Source of the DNA: Streptomyces sp. ERV7
GTDB taxonomy: Bacteria > Actinomycetota > Actinomycetes > Streptomycetales > Streptomycetaceae
NCBI RefSeq assembly: GCF_001653515.1
Contig: NZ_LYOY01000051.1
Span: forward strand, 1,403,235 to 1,467,234
DNA: 64,000 nt
Direction of reading: 5' to 3'
The notes beneath the pieces were generated by a model. That model was given only the letters and a program-made list of their open reading frames with translations, ran no database searches and had not been told where the DNA came from. The position numbers and the translations under genes were made by a program. Shown in pieces: positions 16,495-25,261 of this stretch (position 1 is its first letter; each line of letters starts with the position of its first letter).

Positions 16495-17967
16495 CTACTT
16501 CTTCAGCACTGCCCGCATGACCGCCTTCGCTATCGGTGCCCCCAGCCGTCCGCCCGCGATGGCGTCACGCGAGATGTCCATGTCCTCGGGGTCGACGAGC
16601 ACCGCCACCGCGACCGGCGAGGTGCCGTCGCTCTGCTTGGCGTACGCCACGAACCAGGCGTACGGGCGCTCGTCGCGCACGTTGGCGCCGTGCTGCGCGG
16701 TGCCGGGCTTGCCGCCGACCGTGACGCCGTCGATCCGCACCTTGCTGCCCGAGCCGTCGGTGACCGTGAACTCCATCATTTCCTGGACCTTCTTCGCGGT
16801 GGCCCCGGAGACGGCCTGGCTCAGCACCTCGGGCCGGGACTTCGCGAGCGGTGCCAGATCGGGGCCGCGCAGCTCCTCGACCAGGTACGGCTTCATCACC
16901 TTGCCGTCGTTGGCGAGCCCGGCCGTGACCATGGCCATCTGCAACGGGGTGCTGGTGACGCTGCCCTGGCCCATACCGGTCAGCGCGGTCTGCGGCTTGT
17001 CCAGCTTCTCGGGGTAGCCGCTCGCCACCGCGCGTACGGGCGTGAACTGCTCCTTGTTGAAGCCGAACTTCTCGGCCGTCTCGCGCATGTGGTCCTTGCC
17101 GGTCTTCAGCGCGGCGTCGAGGAACACGTTGTTGCAGGACCACTGGAGGCCGGTCTTCATCGAGACCTTGTCGCACTGGGAGTCGGGGACGACGTTGCCG
17201 ATCACCGTCGTGCTGAGCGGCAGCCGGTACGGGGCACGGGCGCCGGAGGGCGCGTTGATGTCGGTGACCGTGCCGTGCTCAAGGGCGGCCGCCGCCGTGA
17301 GGATCTTGAAGGTGGAGCCGGGCGGATAGGTCTCGCGTATCGCCCGGTTGCTCAGCGGCTTGCTCTTGTCCTGGTCGAGCTTCTTGAACACCTCGCCCTC
17401 CTTGCGCGAGATGCCCGCGAAGACCGAGGGGTCGTACGAGGGCGTGCTCGCCATCGCGAGGATCCGGCCCGTACGCGGGTCGAGCGCGACCACCGCGCCC
17501 TTCGCGTTCAGGTCCGTCAGCCCCTTGTACGCGGCCTTCTGCGCCTTGGGGTCGATGGTGGTGATGACGTCGCCGCCGCGCGCCTTCACGCCGGTCAGCG
17601 TGTCGAGGGGGCCCGCGAGCAGTCTGCTGTCCTTGCCGCTGAGCACGTCGCCGTGGACGCCCTCCAGGAACGTGGCGCCCTGCGCCTGGGAGAGATAGCC
17701 CGTGACGGGCGCGTACATCGGGCCGTCCTTGTAGACGCGCTTGTACTTGAGGTCCGAGCCGGAGGTTGCCACCGAGGCGGTGATCGGTGAGCCGCCCACG
17801 ATGATGTTGCCGCGCGGCTGGGAGAACGTCTCGATCTGCACCCGGCGGTTGTTGGGGTGGTGGGCGAGCGTGTCGCTCTGCGCGAACTGCACCCAGGTCG
17901 CCCGTATGAGCAGGGCGAGCGTGAGCACCCCGCAGAAGACGGCGGTACGTCGCAGGGGCCGGTTCAT
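16495..17967 (-). CDS. Penicillin-binding protein 2-type transpeptidase (PbpA-like)
   Basis: A 490-residue class B PBP, short PbpA type: 'MNRPLRRTAVFCGVLTLALLIR' is the membrane anchor (~6-26). The active-site motifs are STFK (218-221) and SCN (277-279), followed by 'GGKPGTAQHG', so the third box is K-P-G-T (420-423) instead of K-T-G-T. All other landmarks (TYPPGSTFKILTAAAALEHG, ALTGMGQGSVTSTPLQMAMV) are intact. It cross-links peptidoglycan, probably with a SEDS partner elsewhere. ATG 17967 is preferred (GGAG upstream, matches the usual N-terminus) over ATG 18021. It is divergent from a LysR gene and in an operon with the carboxypeptidase. Confidence 0.88.
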   Translation of the reverse strand: MNRPLRRTAVFCGVLTLALLIRATWVQFAQSDTLAHHPNNRRVQIETFSQPRGNIIVGGSPITASVATSGSDLKYKRVYKDGPMYAPVTGYLSQAQGATFLEGVHGDVLSGKDSRLLAGPLDTLTGVKARGGDVITTIDPKAQKAAYKGLTDLNAKGAVVALDPRTGRILAMASTPSYDPSVFAGISRKEGEVFKKLDQDKSKPLSNRAIRETYPPGSTFKILTAAAALEHGTVTDINAPSGARAPYRLPLSTTVIGNVVPDSQCDKVSMKTGLQWSCNNVFLDAALKTGKDHMRETAEKFGFNKEQFTPVRAVASGYPEKLDKPQTALTGMGQGSVTSTPLQMAMVTAGLANDGKVMKPYLVEELRGPDLAPLAKSRPEVLSQAVSGATAKKVQEMMEFTVTDGSGSKVRIDGVTVGGKPGTAQHGANVRDERPYAWFVAYAKQSDGTSPVAVAVLVDPEDMDISRDAIAGGRLGAPIAKAVMRAVLKK

Positions 17968-18064
17968 CACACTCCGGTTGAGGCCGTGGGCGGGTGCCGG
18001 CCGTGGGCCGGCGGCTGACATGGCACGAGGAGAGCAGCAGTCTGTGCTGTATGTCCAAGTTCAC

Positions 18065-18097
18065 TATCAGTCCTTGATCGATAAAATTGCGATATCG
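18065..18097. promoter_or_regulatory. LysR-type dyads between pbp and lysR
   Basis: TATC-N11-GATA (18065-18083) overlaps CGATA-N9-TATCG (18079-18097) in an AT-rich island just before the LysR start. The spacing fits LysR-type T-N11-A sites, so the regulator could control itself and the divergent PBP genes. Confidence 0.5.
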
Positions 18098-18106
18098 TCG
18101 CTGGTC

Positions 18107-19075
18107 GTGGACTTGATCCGGCATCTGGAATGCTTTGCGGCTGTTGCAGAAGAGTCACATTTCGGTCGGGCCGCGGAGCGGCTCGGCATGGCTCAGCCGC
18201 CGCTGTCGCAGCGCATCCAGCGCCTGGAGCGCGAGCTCGGCGTGCGGCTCTTCGAGCGCACCAGCCGCCAGGTGACCATCACCAAGGCCGGGACCCTGCT
18301 CCTGGAGGAGGCCCGGGAGCTGCTCGCCCGCTCCGAGGCGCTGATGGCCACCGCGCGCCGTATCCGCGACGGCGAGAGCGGGCTGCTGCGCGCCGCGCTG
18401 CCGCCGGACATCTCGGGTGAGGCCGTCGCCGCGATCCTGGCGCACTTCCAGGAGCGGCACGCGGGCGTGGAGCTGGAACTGCGCGAGCTGACCACCAGCC
18501 AGCAGCTGGCCCAGTTCGCCTCGCACGACCTGGACGCCGGGCTCATCCACCACCCCTGCGACGTCTCCGGCCTCGAACTGGGCCCGGTGCTCCGCCGGGA
18601 AGTGGGCGTCCTGCTGCCGCGCGACGCCCCGGAGGCCGCGCTGGAGGCGGTCCCGCTGGCCGCGCTCTCCCCGTACGGCCTGATCCTCTTCCACCGCGCC
18701 GCCGCGCCCGCGCTCCACGACGACGTCCTGACCACCTGTGCGCGCAACGGCTACACGCCCCCGGCGGTACGGCACGGCCAGGGCGCCAGCTTCATCCGCG
18801 GGCTGATCCTCTCGGCCAACGCCGTCGCCTTCAGCCCCAGGGACGCCCACCCGGCCCACACCGCCGGCCGGGACCCGGAGCTCGTCTGGCGGCCGCTCGC
18901 CGGTGCGCCGCTGTCGTGGCGGCTGTCGGTGGCGTGGCCGCGCGGGCGTGGCGACACGGCGGTGAGCACGTTCGCCGAGGCGGCCACGCGCGCGTTGCGC
19001 CAGACTTCGGCCGTGAGCACCGAACTGCCCCCGCGCCCGCTCCATCTGCGCCCGGCCGCGGAGTACTGGCTGTGA
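18107..19075 (+). CDS. LysR-family regulator (BlaA-like position)
   Basis: A 322-residue LysR regulator. The winged HTH is at 1-60: 'LIRHLECFAAVAEESHFGRAAERLGMAQPPLSQRIQRLERELGVRLF'. The effector domain includes 'GLLRAALPPDISGEAVAAILAHF' and 'DLDAGLIHHPCDVSGLELGPVLRREVGVLLPRDAP'. The GTG at 18107 puts the HTH at the usual place although no good binding site precedes it. Its stop overlaps the GTG of the serine hydrolase gene (GTGA), so the two form a coupled pair. This recalls BlaA/BlaB, the LysR plus penicillin-recognising pair that controls beta-lactamase in S. cacaoi. Confidence 0.88.
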   Translation: MDLIRHLECFAAVAEESHFGRAAERLGMAQPPLSQRIQRLERELGVRLFERTSRQVTITKAGTLLLEEARELLARSEALMATARRIRDGESGLLRAALPPDISGEAVAAILAHFQERHAGVELELRELTTSQQLAQFASHDLDAGLIHHPCDVSGLELGPVLRREVGVLLPRDAPEAALEAVPLAALSPYGLILFHRAAAPALHDDVLTTCARNGYTPPAVRHGQGASFIRGLILSANAVAFSPRDAHPAHTAGRDPELVWRPLAGAPLSWRLSVAWPRGRGDTAVSTFAEAATRALRQTSAVSTELPPRPLHLRPAAEYWL

Positions 19076-19944
19076 CCACCGCCCTCGCCCGCATCCGCGA
19101 GGCCTTCGACGAGGCCGGTGTCACCGGTTGGCTGCACGCCCTCGACATCGACTCCGGCGCCGAGACCGGCGTGGGCGGTGACCACGCCGTGGTCACCGCG
19201 AGCGTGCACAAGCTCTGTGTGCTCGTCGCGCTCCACGAAGAGGCGGCGGCGGGGCGGGTGGACCTCACCGAGCAGATCGAAGTGCCCCTGGAGGAACGGG
19301 AGTTGGGGCCAACCGGCGTCGCCGCGATGCTCGATCCCGTACGGATGTCGCTGCGTGACGCGGCCTATCTGATGATGGCCGTCAGCGACAACACGGCCGC
19401 CGAACTGCTCCTCGCCCGCGTCGGCCTCGACGCCGTCAACGCCACCACGGCCCGGCTCGGCCTCACCCACACCTACGCCGTCCACACCTTCCGCGAACTC
19501 CTCGCCACCATCAAGGAGGACGCGGGTCCCGGCGGCGCCCAGGCGCTCGCCGACCCGTACGTCATCGCCCGGCTCCGCGCACTCGACCCCGCCCGCACCA
19601 ACCGCAGCACGCCCCGCGACATGACCCGGCTGCTCGCCGCCGTGTGGCGGGACGAGGCCTGCGCGCCCGAGCACGGCGCCGCGATCCGCCGGCTGCTGGG
19701 GCTCCAGGTGTGGCCCCACCGGATGGCCTCCGGCTTCCCCTTCGACGACGTCCACGTCGCGGGCAAGACGGGCAGCCTGCCGACCCTGCGCAACGAGGTC
19801 GGCGTCATCGAGTACCCCGACGGCGGTCGCTACGCCGTCGCGGTCTTCACCCGCGCCGCCGCCACCGCCGCCACCCTGCCCCCGGCCGACGCGGTCATCG
19901 GCACGACGGCCCGCATCGCGGTCGAGGCGCTGCGCGCCGGGTAG
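19072..19944 (+). CDS. Signal-less class A beta-lactamase-like serine hydrolase (BlaB-like)
   Basis: A 290-residue protein with the three penicillin-recognition motifs: SVHK (44-47), SDN (105-107) and KTG (232-234). The fold and spacing are those of class A beta-lactamases. There is no signal peptide or membrane helix, so the protein should stay in the cytosol, where it cannot act as a classical secreted beta-lactamase. Coupling to a LysR regulator suggests a sensor/regulatory role as proposed for BlaB, or hydrolysis of an intracellular amide/ester. It starts at GTG 19072 inside the lysR stop. Confidence 0.82.
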   Translation: MTTALARIREAFDEAGVTGWLHALDIDSGAETGVGGDHAVVTASVHKLCVLVALHEEAAAGRVDLTEQIEVPLEERELGPTGVAAMLDPVRMSLRDAAYLMMAVSDNTAAELLLARVGLDAVNATTARLGLTHTYAVHTFRELLATIKEDAGPGGAQALADPYVIARLRALDPARTNRSTPRDMTRLLAAVWRDEACAPEHGAAIRRLLGLQVWPHRMASGFPFDDVHVAGKTGSLPTLRNEVGVIEYPDGGRYAVAVFTRAAATAATLPPADAVIGTTARIAVEALRAG

Positions 19945-19962
19945 CCACGGTGACGCCCCTCC

Positions 19963-21126
19963 CTACGCGTCCGCCACCGAATCGAACTCCACCTCGTCCC
20001 GCCCCACCCCCTGCGCATCCGCGTCCACCGACCTGCGCAGTGCCTCGTGGAGCTTCGCCGGGGTCAGGACGCCCGCGAAGTGGGAGCCGTCCAGGACCGC
20101 CACCCAGCCCGCGTCGTACTGGAGCATCTCGCTGAACGCCTGCTTCAGCGGCGCCCCCACCGGAACCCAGGCCTCCATACGGCGGGCCAGATCCGCCACC
20201 GTGGCCGGGGTGCCCGACAGCGAGAGCTCTTCGGTGGAGACCCAGCCGTGCAGCTCGCCCGAGGTGTTGAGGACCACCGCCCAGCGCGCCCCGGCCTCGC
20301 GCAGCCGCGCGGCGGCCACCTCGGCCACCTCGTCGAGCCGGGCGAGCGGCGGCTGCTCCAGGTCGGCCTCCTCGACCGTGGTGACCGACAGACGCTTCAG
20401 ACCCCGGTCCGCGCCCACGAACTGGGCCACATACGGGGTCGCCGGGGCGCCCAGAACCGCCGCCGGAGTGTCGAACTGCTCGATGCGGCCCTCTCCGTAC
20501 ACCGCCATCCGGTCACCCATCCGCACCGCCTCCTCGATGTCGTGCGTGACCAGCAGAACGGTCTTGCGCACGGTCGCCTGGAGGCTCAGGAACTCGTTCT
20601 GGAGCCGCTCGCGCACCACCGGGTCCACCGCGCCGAACGGCTCGTCCATCAGCAGCACCGGCGGATCCGCCGCCAGCGCCCGCGCGACCCCGACGCGCTG
20701 GCGCTGGCCGCCGGAGAGCTGGGCCGGGTAGCGGGAGCCGAAGACCTTCGGGTCGAGGCCCACCAGATCCAGGAGCTCCGCCGCCCGCGCCCGCGCCTTG
20801 GCCCTCTTCCAGCCGACCAGCGCCGGGACGGTCGCCGTGTTGTCCAGGACCGTGCGGTGCGGGAACAGGCCCACCTGCTGGATGACATAGCCGATCCGGC
20901 GGCGCAGTTTCACGGGGTCGAGCGAGGCGATGTCCTCGCCGTCCACCAGGATCCGGCCGGACGTCGGCTCGATCAGGCGGTTCACCATCATCATGGTCGT
21001 GGTCTTGCCGCAGCCCGAAGGACCCACCAAGGTGACCAGTTCCCCCTCGTGGACCTCGAAGGACAGGCCGTCGACGGCGCTCGTGCCGTCCGGATACACC
21101 TTGCTGACCCGCTCGAACCTGATCAT
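19963..21126 (-). CDS. Osmoprotectant ABC transporter ATPase with CBS-like tail (OpuCA type)
   Basis: A 387-residue ATPase. Walker A GPSGCGKT, Q-loop YVIQQVGLFPH, signature LSGGQRQRVG, Walker B LLMDEPFGA and H-loop THD are all present (residues ~1-240). The remaining 145 residues ('AGARWAVVLNTSGELHGWVSTEEL', 'DAGWVAVLDGSHFAGVLTP') form the CBS-type region of OpuA/OpuC ATPases, which senses ionic strength. It powers uptake of glycine betaine-like solutes. No permease or binding-protein gene adjoins it; the lone binding protein at ~5 kb is a candidate partner. It converges with the serine hydrolase gene. Confidence 0.88.
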   Translation of the reverse strand: MIRFERVSKVYPDGTSAVDGLSFEVHEGELVTLVGPSGCGKTTTMMMVNRLIEPTSGRILVDGEDIASLDPVKLRRRIGYVIQQVGLFPHRTVLDNTATVPALVGWKRAKARARAAELLDLVGLDPKVFGSRYPAQLSGGQRQRVGVARALAADPPVLLMDEPFGAVDPVVRERLQNEFLSLQATVRKTVLLVTHDIEEAVRMGDRMAVYGEGRIEQFDTPAAVLGAPATPYVAQFVGADRGLKRLSVTTVEEADLEQPPLARLDEVAEVAAARLREAGARWAVVLNTSGELHGWVSTEELSLSGTPATVADLARRMEAWVPVGAPLKQAFSEMLQYDAGWVAVLDGSHFAGVLTPAKLHEALRRSVDADAQGVGRDEVEFDSVADA

Positions 21127-21288
21127 GGATCCACGCTAGGAGCCCCGCTGCCCGTACGCACACGGACCGCCGCCGGGGGAGTGCGCTCCCGGCCGTCCGG
21201 ATGGCGGCGGGCGGGGACGTGCGCGGCCCGGCCGGTGTGATCCACTGGGCCGAGCCGGACGTAAGACCGAGATCAGGAGCCCGCACCC

Positions 21289-22602
21289 TTGACCACCGCG
21301 CCCGCCTACCGCCAGCCCGGAACCGTCCTCGTCGACCACCGGTTCGCCGTGCCGCTCGACCATGCCCGCCCCGACGGTGAGCAGATCGAGCTCTACGCGC
21401 GCGAGGTCGTCGCCGCGGGTCGTGCGGCCGAGCGGGAGCGGCTGCCCTGGCTGCTCTATCTGGAGGGCGGGCCCGGCTTCGGCGCCCGGCGGTTCATCGG
21501 GCGCCAAGCCTGGCTCGGGCGCGCCCTGCGCGACTTCCGGGTGCTCCTGCTCGACCAGCGCGGCACCGGCCTGTCCACCCCGGCCAACCGCCAGACGCTC
21601 CCGCTGCGCGGCGGCCCCCACGAACAGGCCGACTACCTCGCCCACTTCCGCGCGGACTCCATCGTCAAGGACTGCGAGCTGATCCGCCGCCGGCTCACCG
21701 GCGGTGCGCCCTGGACCGTCCTCGGCCAGAGCTTCGGCGGCTTCTGCGCCACCCACTACCTCTCCACCGCGCCCGAGGGCCTCGCCGCCGTCCTGATCAC
21801 CGGCGGACTGCCCTCCCTGGACGCCCACGCGGACGACGTGTACCGGGCCGCCTTCCCCCGCATCGAGCGCAAGAACGCCGCGTACTACGCCCGCTATCCG
21901 CAGGACATCGAGCGGGTGCGCCGCGTCACCGACTTCCTCGCCACCGAACGCACCGTCCTGACCAGCGGATACGTACTGACCCCGGCGGCCTTCCAGTCGC
22001 TCGGCATCCTCCTCGGCGCCGGTGACGGCGCCCACCAGCTGCACTACCTCCTCGAAGACGCCTTCGTACGCACAGCCGCCGGCCCCGCGCTCTCCGACGC
22101 ATTCCAGGAGTCCGTGCACACGGCCCTCTCCTTCGCCGGGCACCCCCTCTACGCCGTCCTCCACGAGGCGATCTACGCCCAGGACACCCGCCCCACCGAC
22201 TGGTCGGCCGACCGGGTCCGCACCGAGTTCCCCCGGTTCTCGGCCGAGAAGGCCCTGGCCGGCGACGGCCCCGTCCTCTTCACCGGTGAATCCGTGCACC
22301 CCTGGCACTTCGAGACCGACCCCGCGCTGCGCCGACTGCGCGAGACCGCCGATCTGCTGGCCGCCCGCACCGACTGGACGCCGCTGTACGACCCGGCCGC
22401 GCTAGCCGCCAACGAGGTGCCGGTGGCGGCCGCCGTCTACCACGACGACATGTACGTCGACACCGCGCACTCGCTGGCCACCGCACGCGCCGTCCGGGGA
22501 CTGCGCACCTGGGTCACCGACGAGTACGAGCACGACGGCGTACGGGCGGGCGGCGAGCGCGTACTGGACCGCCTGCTCGCCCTCGTACGGGGTGAGGCGT
22601 AG
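21289..22602 (+). CDS. Proline iminopeptidase-like alpha/beta hydrolase (S33)
   Basis: A 437-residue alpha/beta hydrolase of the S33 prolyl aminopeptidase group: oxyanion region LEGGPGFGA, 'FRVLLLDQRGTGLSTP', nucleophile elbow GQSFGG, cap domain in the middle, and the acid/histidine region near 'VAAAVYHDDMYVDTAHSL' and 'YEHDGVR'. It probably removes N-terminal proline or cleaves related amides. It starts at TTG 21289 behind AGGAG. It is divergent from the ATPase gene, with 162 bases between them. Confidence 0.85.
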   Translation: MTTAPAYRQPGTVLVDHRFAVPLDHARPDGEQIELYAREVVAAGRAAERERLPWLLYLEGGPGFGARRFIGRQAWLGRALRDFRVLLLDQRGTGLSTPANRQTLPLRGGPHEQADYLAHFRADSIVKDCELIRRRLTGGAPWTVLGQSFGGFCATHYLSTAPEGLAAVLITGGLPSLDAHADDVYRAAFPRIERKNAAYYARYPQDIERVRRVTDFLATERTVLTSGYVLTPAAFQSLGILLGAGDGAHQLHYLLEDAFVRTAAGPALSDAFQESVHTALSFAGHPLYAVLHEAIYAQDTRPTDWSADRVRTEFPRFSAEKALAGDGPVLFTGESVHPWHFETDPALRRLRETADLLAARTDWTPLYDPAALAANEVPVAAAVYHDDMYVDTAHSLATARAVRGLRTWVTDEYEHDGVRAGGERVLDRLLALVRGEA

Positions 22603-22660
22603 CCGCCGGCGGATGGGGACGCGGCGCCGCGGTGTCCGTCCGGCCTCGTAAGCTGCGGCC

Positions 22661-23401
22661 ATGACACAGCAGTTGGAACAGTTGGAAGAGATGCCCGACG
22701 ACTGGCAGCGCGCCCTCGCGGTCGTCGCCCACCCCGACGACCTGGAGTACGGCTGCGCCGCCGCGATCGCCGGATGGACCGACGCGGGCCGTGAGGTCAC
22801 CTATCTGCTCGCCAGCCGTGGCGAGGCGGGCATCGACGGCATCGAGCCCGCCAAGTGCGGCCCGCTGCGCGAGCAGGAGCAGCGCGCGAGCGCGGCCGTC
22901 GTCGGCGTCTCGGCGGTGGAGTTCCTGGACCACATGGACGGGGTGATCGAGTACGGGACCGGCCTGCGCCGGGACATCGCGGCCGCCATCCGCCGCCACC
23001 GCCCCGAACTGGTCATCACGCTCAACCACCGGGACACCTGGGGCGGCGTCATCTGGAACACGCCCGACCACCGGGCCGTCGGCCGGGCCACGCTCGACGC
23101 CGCCGGGGACGCGGGCAACCGCTGGATCTTCCCCGAGCTCACCGAGCAGGGCCTCCAGCCCTGGAACGGGGTGCGGTGGGTGGCCGTGGCGGGCTCCGAC
23201 TCCCCGACCCACGCCGTCGACGCGAGCGCCGGTCTCGAACGGTCGGTGGACTCACTGATGGAGCACCGCAGTTACATCGAGGGCCTCACCGAGGAGGAGC
23301 CCGAGACGTACTGCCGCACCTTCCTGACCGCCAACGCCGAGCGCGCGGCCGCCCGGTTCGGGGGCCGCCCGGCGGTGACGTTCGAGCTGTTCCCCCGGTA
23401 G
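22661..23401 (+). CDS. PIG-L/LmbE-family deacetylase
   Basis: A 246-residue zinc deacetylase-fold protein with the signature AVVAHPDDLEYG near residue 20 (His and two Asp for metal and catalysis) and the C-terminal metal histidine in 'NTPDHRAVGRATLDA'. Relatives include mycothiol-biosynthesis MshB, mycothiol S-conjugate amidase and GlcNAc-PI deacetylase. This one is too divergent to assign; it is not clearly MshB or Mca. It lies 58 bases behind the S33 hydrolase in the same direction and may be co-transcribed. Confidence 0.85.
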   Translation: MTQQLEQLEEMPDDWQRALAVVAHPDDLEYGCAAAIAGWTDAGREVTYLLASRGEAGIDGIEPAKCGPLREQEQRASAAVVGVSAVEFLDHMDGVIEYGTGLRRDIAAAIRRHRPELVITLNHRDTWGGVIWNTPDHRAVGRATLDAAGDAGNRWIFPELTEQGLQPWNGVRWVAVAGSDSPTHAVDASAGLERSVDSLMEHRSYIEGLTEEEPETYCRTFLTANAERAAARFGGRPAVTFELFPR

Positions 23402-23457
23402 GGGAGGAACCGCAGGGCCGAGCGGGATCCTCCCGCTCACACCCGGCTCCCACTATT

Positions 23458-23472
23458 CTGACGTACCGTCAG
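23458..23472. promoter_or_regulatory. TetR-type palindrome before the enoyl-CoA hydratase
   Basis: CTGACG-TAC-CGTCAG, perfect 6-bp arms with a 3-bp centre, ends 21 bases before the ATG at 23494. Similar palindromes serve TetR-family regulators of acyl-CoA metabolism in actinobacteria. No TetR gene is close. Confidence 0.5.
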
Positions 23473-23493
23473 TTACCTTTCACGGTACGGGAA

Positions 23494-24342
23494 ATGGGGG
23501 CAGCGGTGATCGACACCCTCGATCGGGAAGTCCGGGACGGTGAGGAGCGGATACGCCTGGAGGTCACCGGGCGGGGGCTCGGCGTCCTCACCCTCTGCCG
23601 TCCCGAGAAGCTGAACGGCTGGAGCTGGGAGTCCAGCCGTCAGCTCGGCCTCCTCGCCGACCGGATCCGCTTCGACGACGAGATCCGCGCCGTACTGCTG
23701 CGCGCCGAGGGCCGGGCCTTCTGCGCCGGGATCGACGTCACCGCACCCGGCGGCGCTCTCGCCGGCCGCTCCCCGGCCGAGCGCACCCACCGCTACTACG
23801 AGGGCATCCGCTGGGTCCACGAGCGCTTCGCCGCGTTCGCCCGGCTGCCGCAGCCCGTGGTCGCCGCCGTCCAGGGCTACTGCCTGGGCTTCGGCTTCGA
23901 GCTCGCGCTGATGGCCGACATCAGGGTCGCCGCGCGGGACGCGGTGTTCGCGCTGCCCGAGACGGGGATCGGCGTCGCCGTGGACGCGGGCGGCGACCTG
24001 CGGATCGCCCGGGACGCGGGCGCGGGCTGGGCCAAGCTCCTGGCCCTCACCGGCCGCCGTATCGACGCACCCACCGCGGCGCGGCTCGGCCTGGTCCAAC
24101 AGGTGGTTCCCGCAGCGGAGCTGGAGGCGGAAGCCCGAGCGCTGGCCGACGAGATCGCGGCCAACGCCCCGCTCGCCGTGCGGGCGGTGAAGCGGAACAT
24201 CGACGCGTTCGCCGACGCGGGGCTCGCCGAGGCCCTCGACCGTACGGCCATGTCCGCCGCCCTCACCCTCACCTCGGAGGACGCCCGCGAGGGGTACGCG
24301 GCGAAGGCGGCCCGCCGCCCGCCGACGTTCGACGGGAAGTGA
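23494..24342 (+). CDS. Enoyl-CoA hydratase/isomerase family protein
   Basis: A 282-residue crotonase-fold enzyme. Oxyanion-hole elements are 'LRAEGRAFCAGIDV' and 'VQGYCLGFGFELALMADIRVAA', and the catalytic acidic residue sits in 'FALPETGIGVAVDAGG'. The family hydrates or isomerises enoyl-CoA in fatty-acid or aromatic breakdown. ATG 23494 or GTG 23506 (closer to a G-run that could serve as binding site) are both possible. A CTGACG/CGTCAG palindrome upstream suggests TetR control. It converges with the short-chain dehydrogenase. Confidence 0.86.
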   Translation: MGAAVIDTLDREVRDGEERIRLEVTGRGLGVLTLCRPEKLNGWSWESSRQLGLLADRIRFDDEIRAVLLRAEGRAFCAGIDVTAPGGALAGRSPAERTHRYYEGIRWVHERFAAFARLPQPVVAAVQGYCLGFGFELALMADIRVAARDAVFALPETGIGVAVDAGGDLRIARDAGAGWAKLLALTGRRIDAPTAARLGLVQQVVPAAELEAEARALADEIAANAPLAVRAVKRNIDAFADAGLAEALDRTAMSAALTLTSEDAREGYAAKAARRPPTFDGK

Positions 24343-24355
24343 CACGCGTGGGGGC

Positions 24356-25233
24356 TCACCCCTCGAACCGCTCCCGCCCCAGCTGCTCGCGTACGGGCGT
24401 CACCGGCGCGGCCACCACCGTACGGCGCTGCCAGTTCGCGCCGTCGACCACCAAGGTGTGGCCGCTGATGAAACGGGCGTACGGGGAGGCGAGGAAGGTC
24501 GCCGCCCAGCCGAGCTCCCGAGGCTCTCCCACCCGTAACGCGGGCTGCCGGGCGCCGAGTTCGCCGCGGGCCGCCGCCTCCTCAAGCCCCGACCGGATGG
24601 CCTCGGGCATGTCCGGGTGCGGGAAGAGTCCCGGCACAAGCCCGTTGACCTGGATGCCGTAGGGACCCCACTCCACCGCGAGCGTCTCCACCAGATTGCG
24701 CACCCCGGCCTTGGCCGCCGCCGAATGGGCATATCCGGGGCCGCCCGTCCAGGCGTACGACGCCCCCACGTTGATCACGGACCCGGTCGTCCCGCCCGCG
24801 AGGTGGCGGCGGCCGAACTCACGCGTCGTGAACCAGGTGCCGGTCAGCGTGATGTCCACGACCGCGCGCCAGGCGTTGGGCGACAAGTCCTCGGCGGGGG
24901 AAGGGAAGTTGGCGGCTGCGCTGTTGACGAGCACGCCGGGCAGGCCGACCTCCCGTTCGGCCAGGTCGAAGGCCGCGCCGACCTCCTCCGGCTCGCGGAC
25001 GTCGCACATGGCCACGACCACGCGGCCACCCAGCTCCGCCAGCTCCTCCCGGGCCGCCTTCAGCCGCTCCTCACCGCGCCCCACGAGCACCAGATCCGCC
25101 CCCAGACGGGCGAATTCGGCGGCCATCGCCTTCCCGAGACCGGAGCCGCCGCCGGTGACCAGGACCACGGTGTCGTCGTAGGTCCCCGGCGGCAGCGCGC
25201 GGGTGCCGGGCGGGGGAGGCCCCCGCTCAGCAC
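24356..25233 (-). CDS. Short-chain dehydrogenase/reductase with a disrupted start
   Basis: An SDR of the 2,4-dienoyl-CoA-reductase-like group: 'VVLVTGGGSGLGKAMAAEFARLGADLVLVGR' (NAD(P) site), 'LVNSAAANF', 'INVGASYAW', 'AHSAAAKAGV' and 'ISGHTLVVDGANW'. Note Y-x-x-x-K reads A-H-S-A-A-A-K: the usual catalytic Tyr is His, as in DECR-like enzymes. The obvious start, GTG 25233 with GGCGAGG upstream, is one base out of frame with the body; the shift falls at hairpin 25210-25226. In-frame alternatives (GTG 25168) lack a binding site. Either a frameshifted pseudogene, a sequencing slip in a G/C run, or an unusual start. Confidence 0.65.
25210..25226. repeat. Perfect GC hairpin inside the SDR start region
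   Basis: GCGGGGG-AGG-CCCCCGC (7-bp arms). It lies exactly where the SDR reading frame breaks and between two head-to-head genes. Similar G5AGGC5 hairpins are common intergenic elements in Streptomyces and are prone to sequencing error. Confidence 0.6.
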
Positions 25234-25261
25234 ACCCGCCTCGCCTCCCCGGGCCGTCACC

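Noticed and set aside
14536..17790. A 1084-residue open frame on the plus strand
   Set aside because: It is antisense to the carboxypeptidase and PBP2 genes, Arg/Gly/His-rich with no domain, and arises from GC-biased third positions.
18916..19071. Longer start of the serine hydrolase to give a signal peptide
   Set aside because: The extension lies inside the LysR gene in another frame, is Arg/Ala-rich and has no hydrophobic core.
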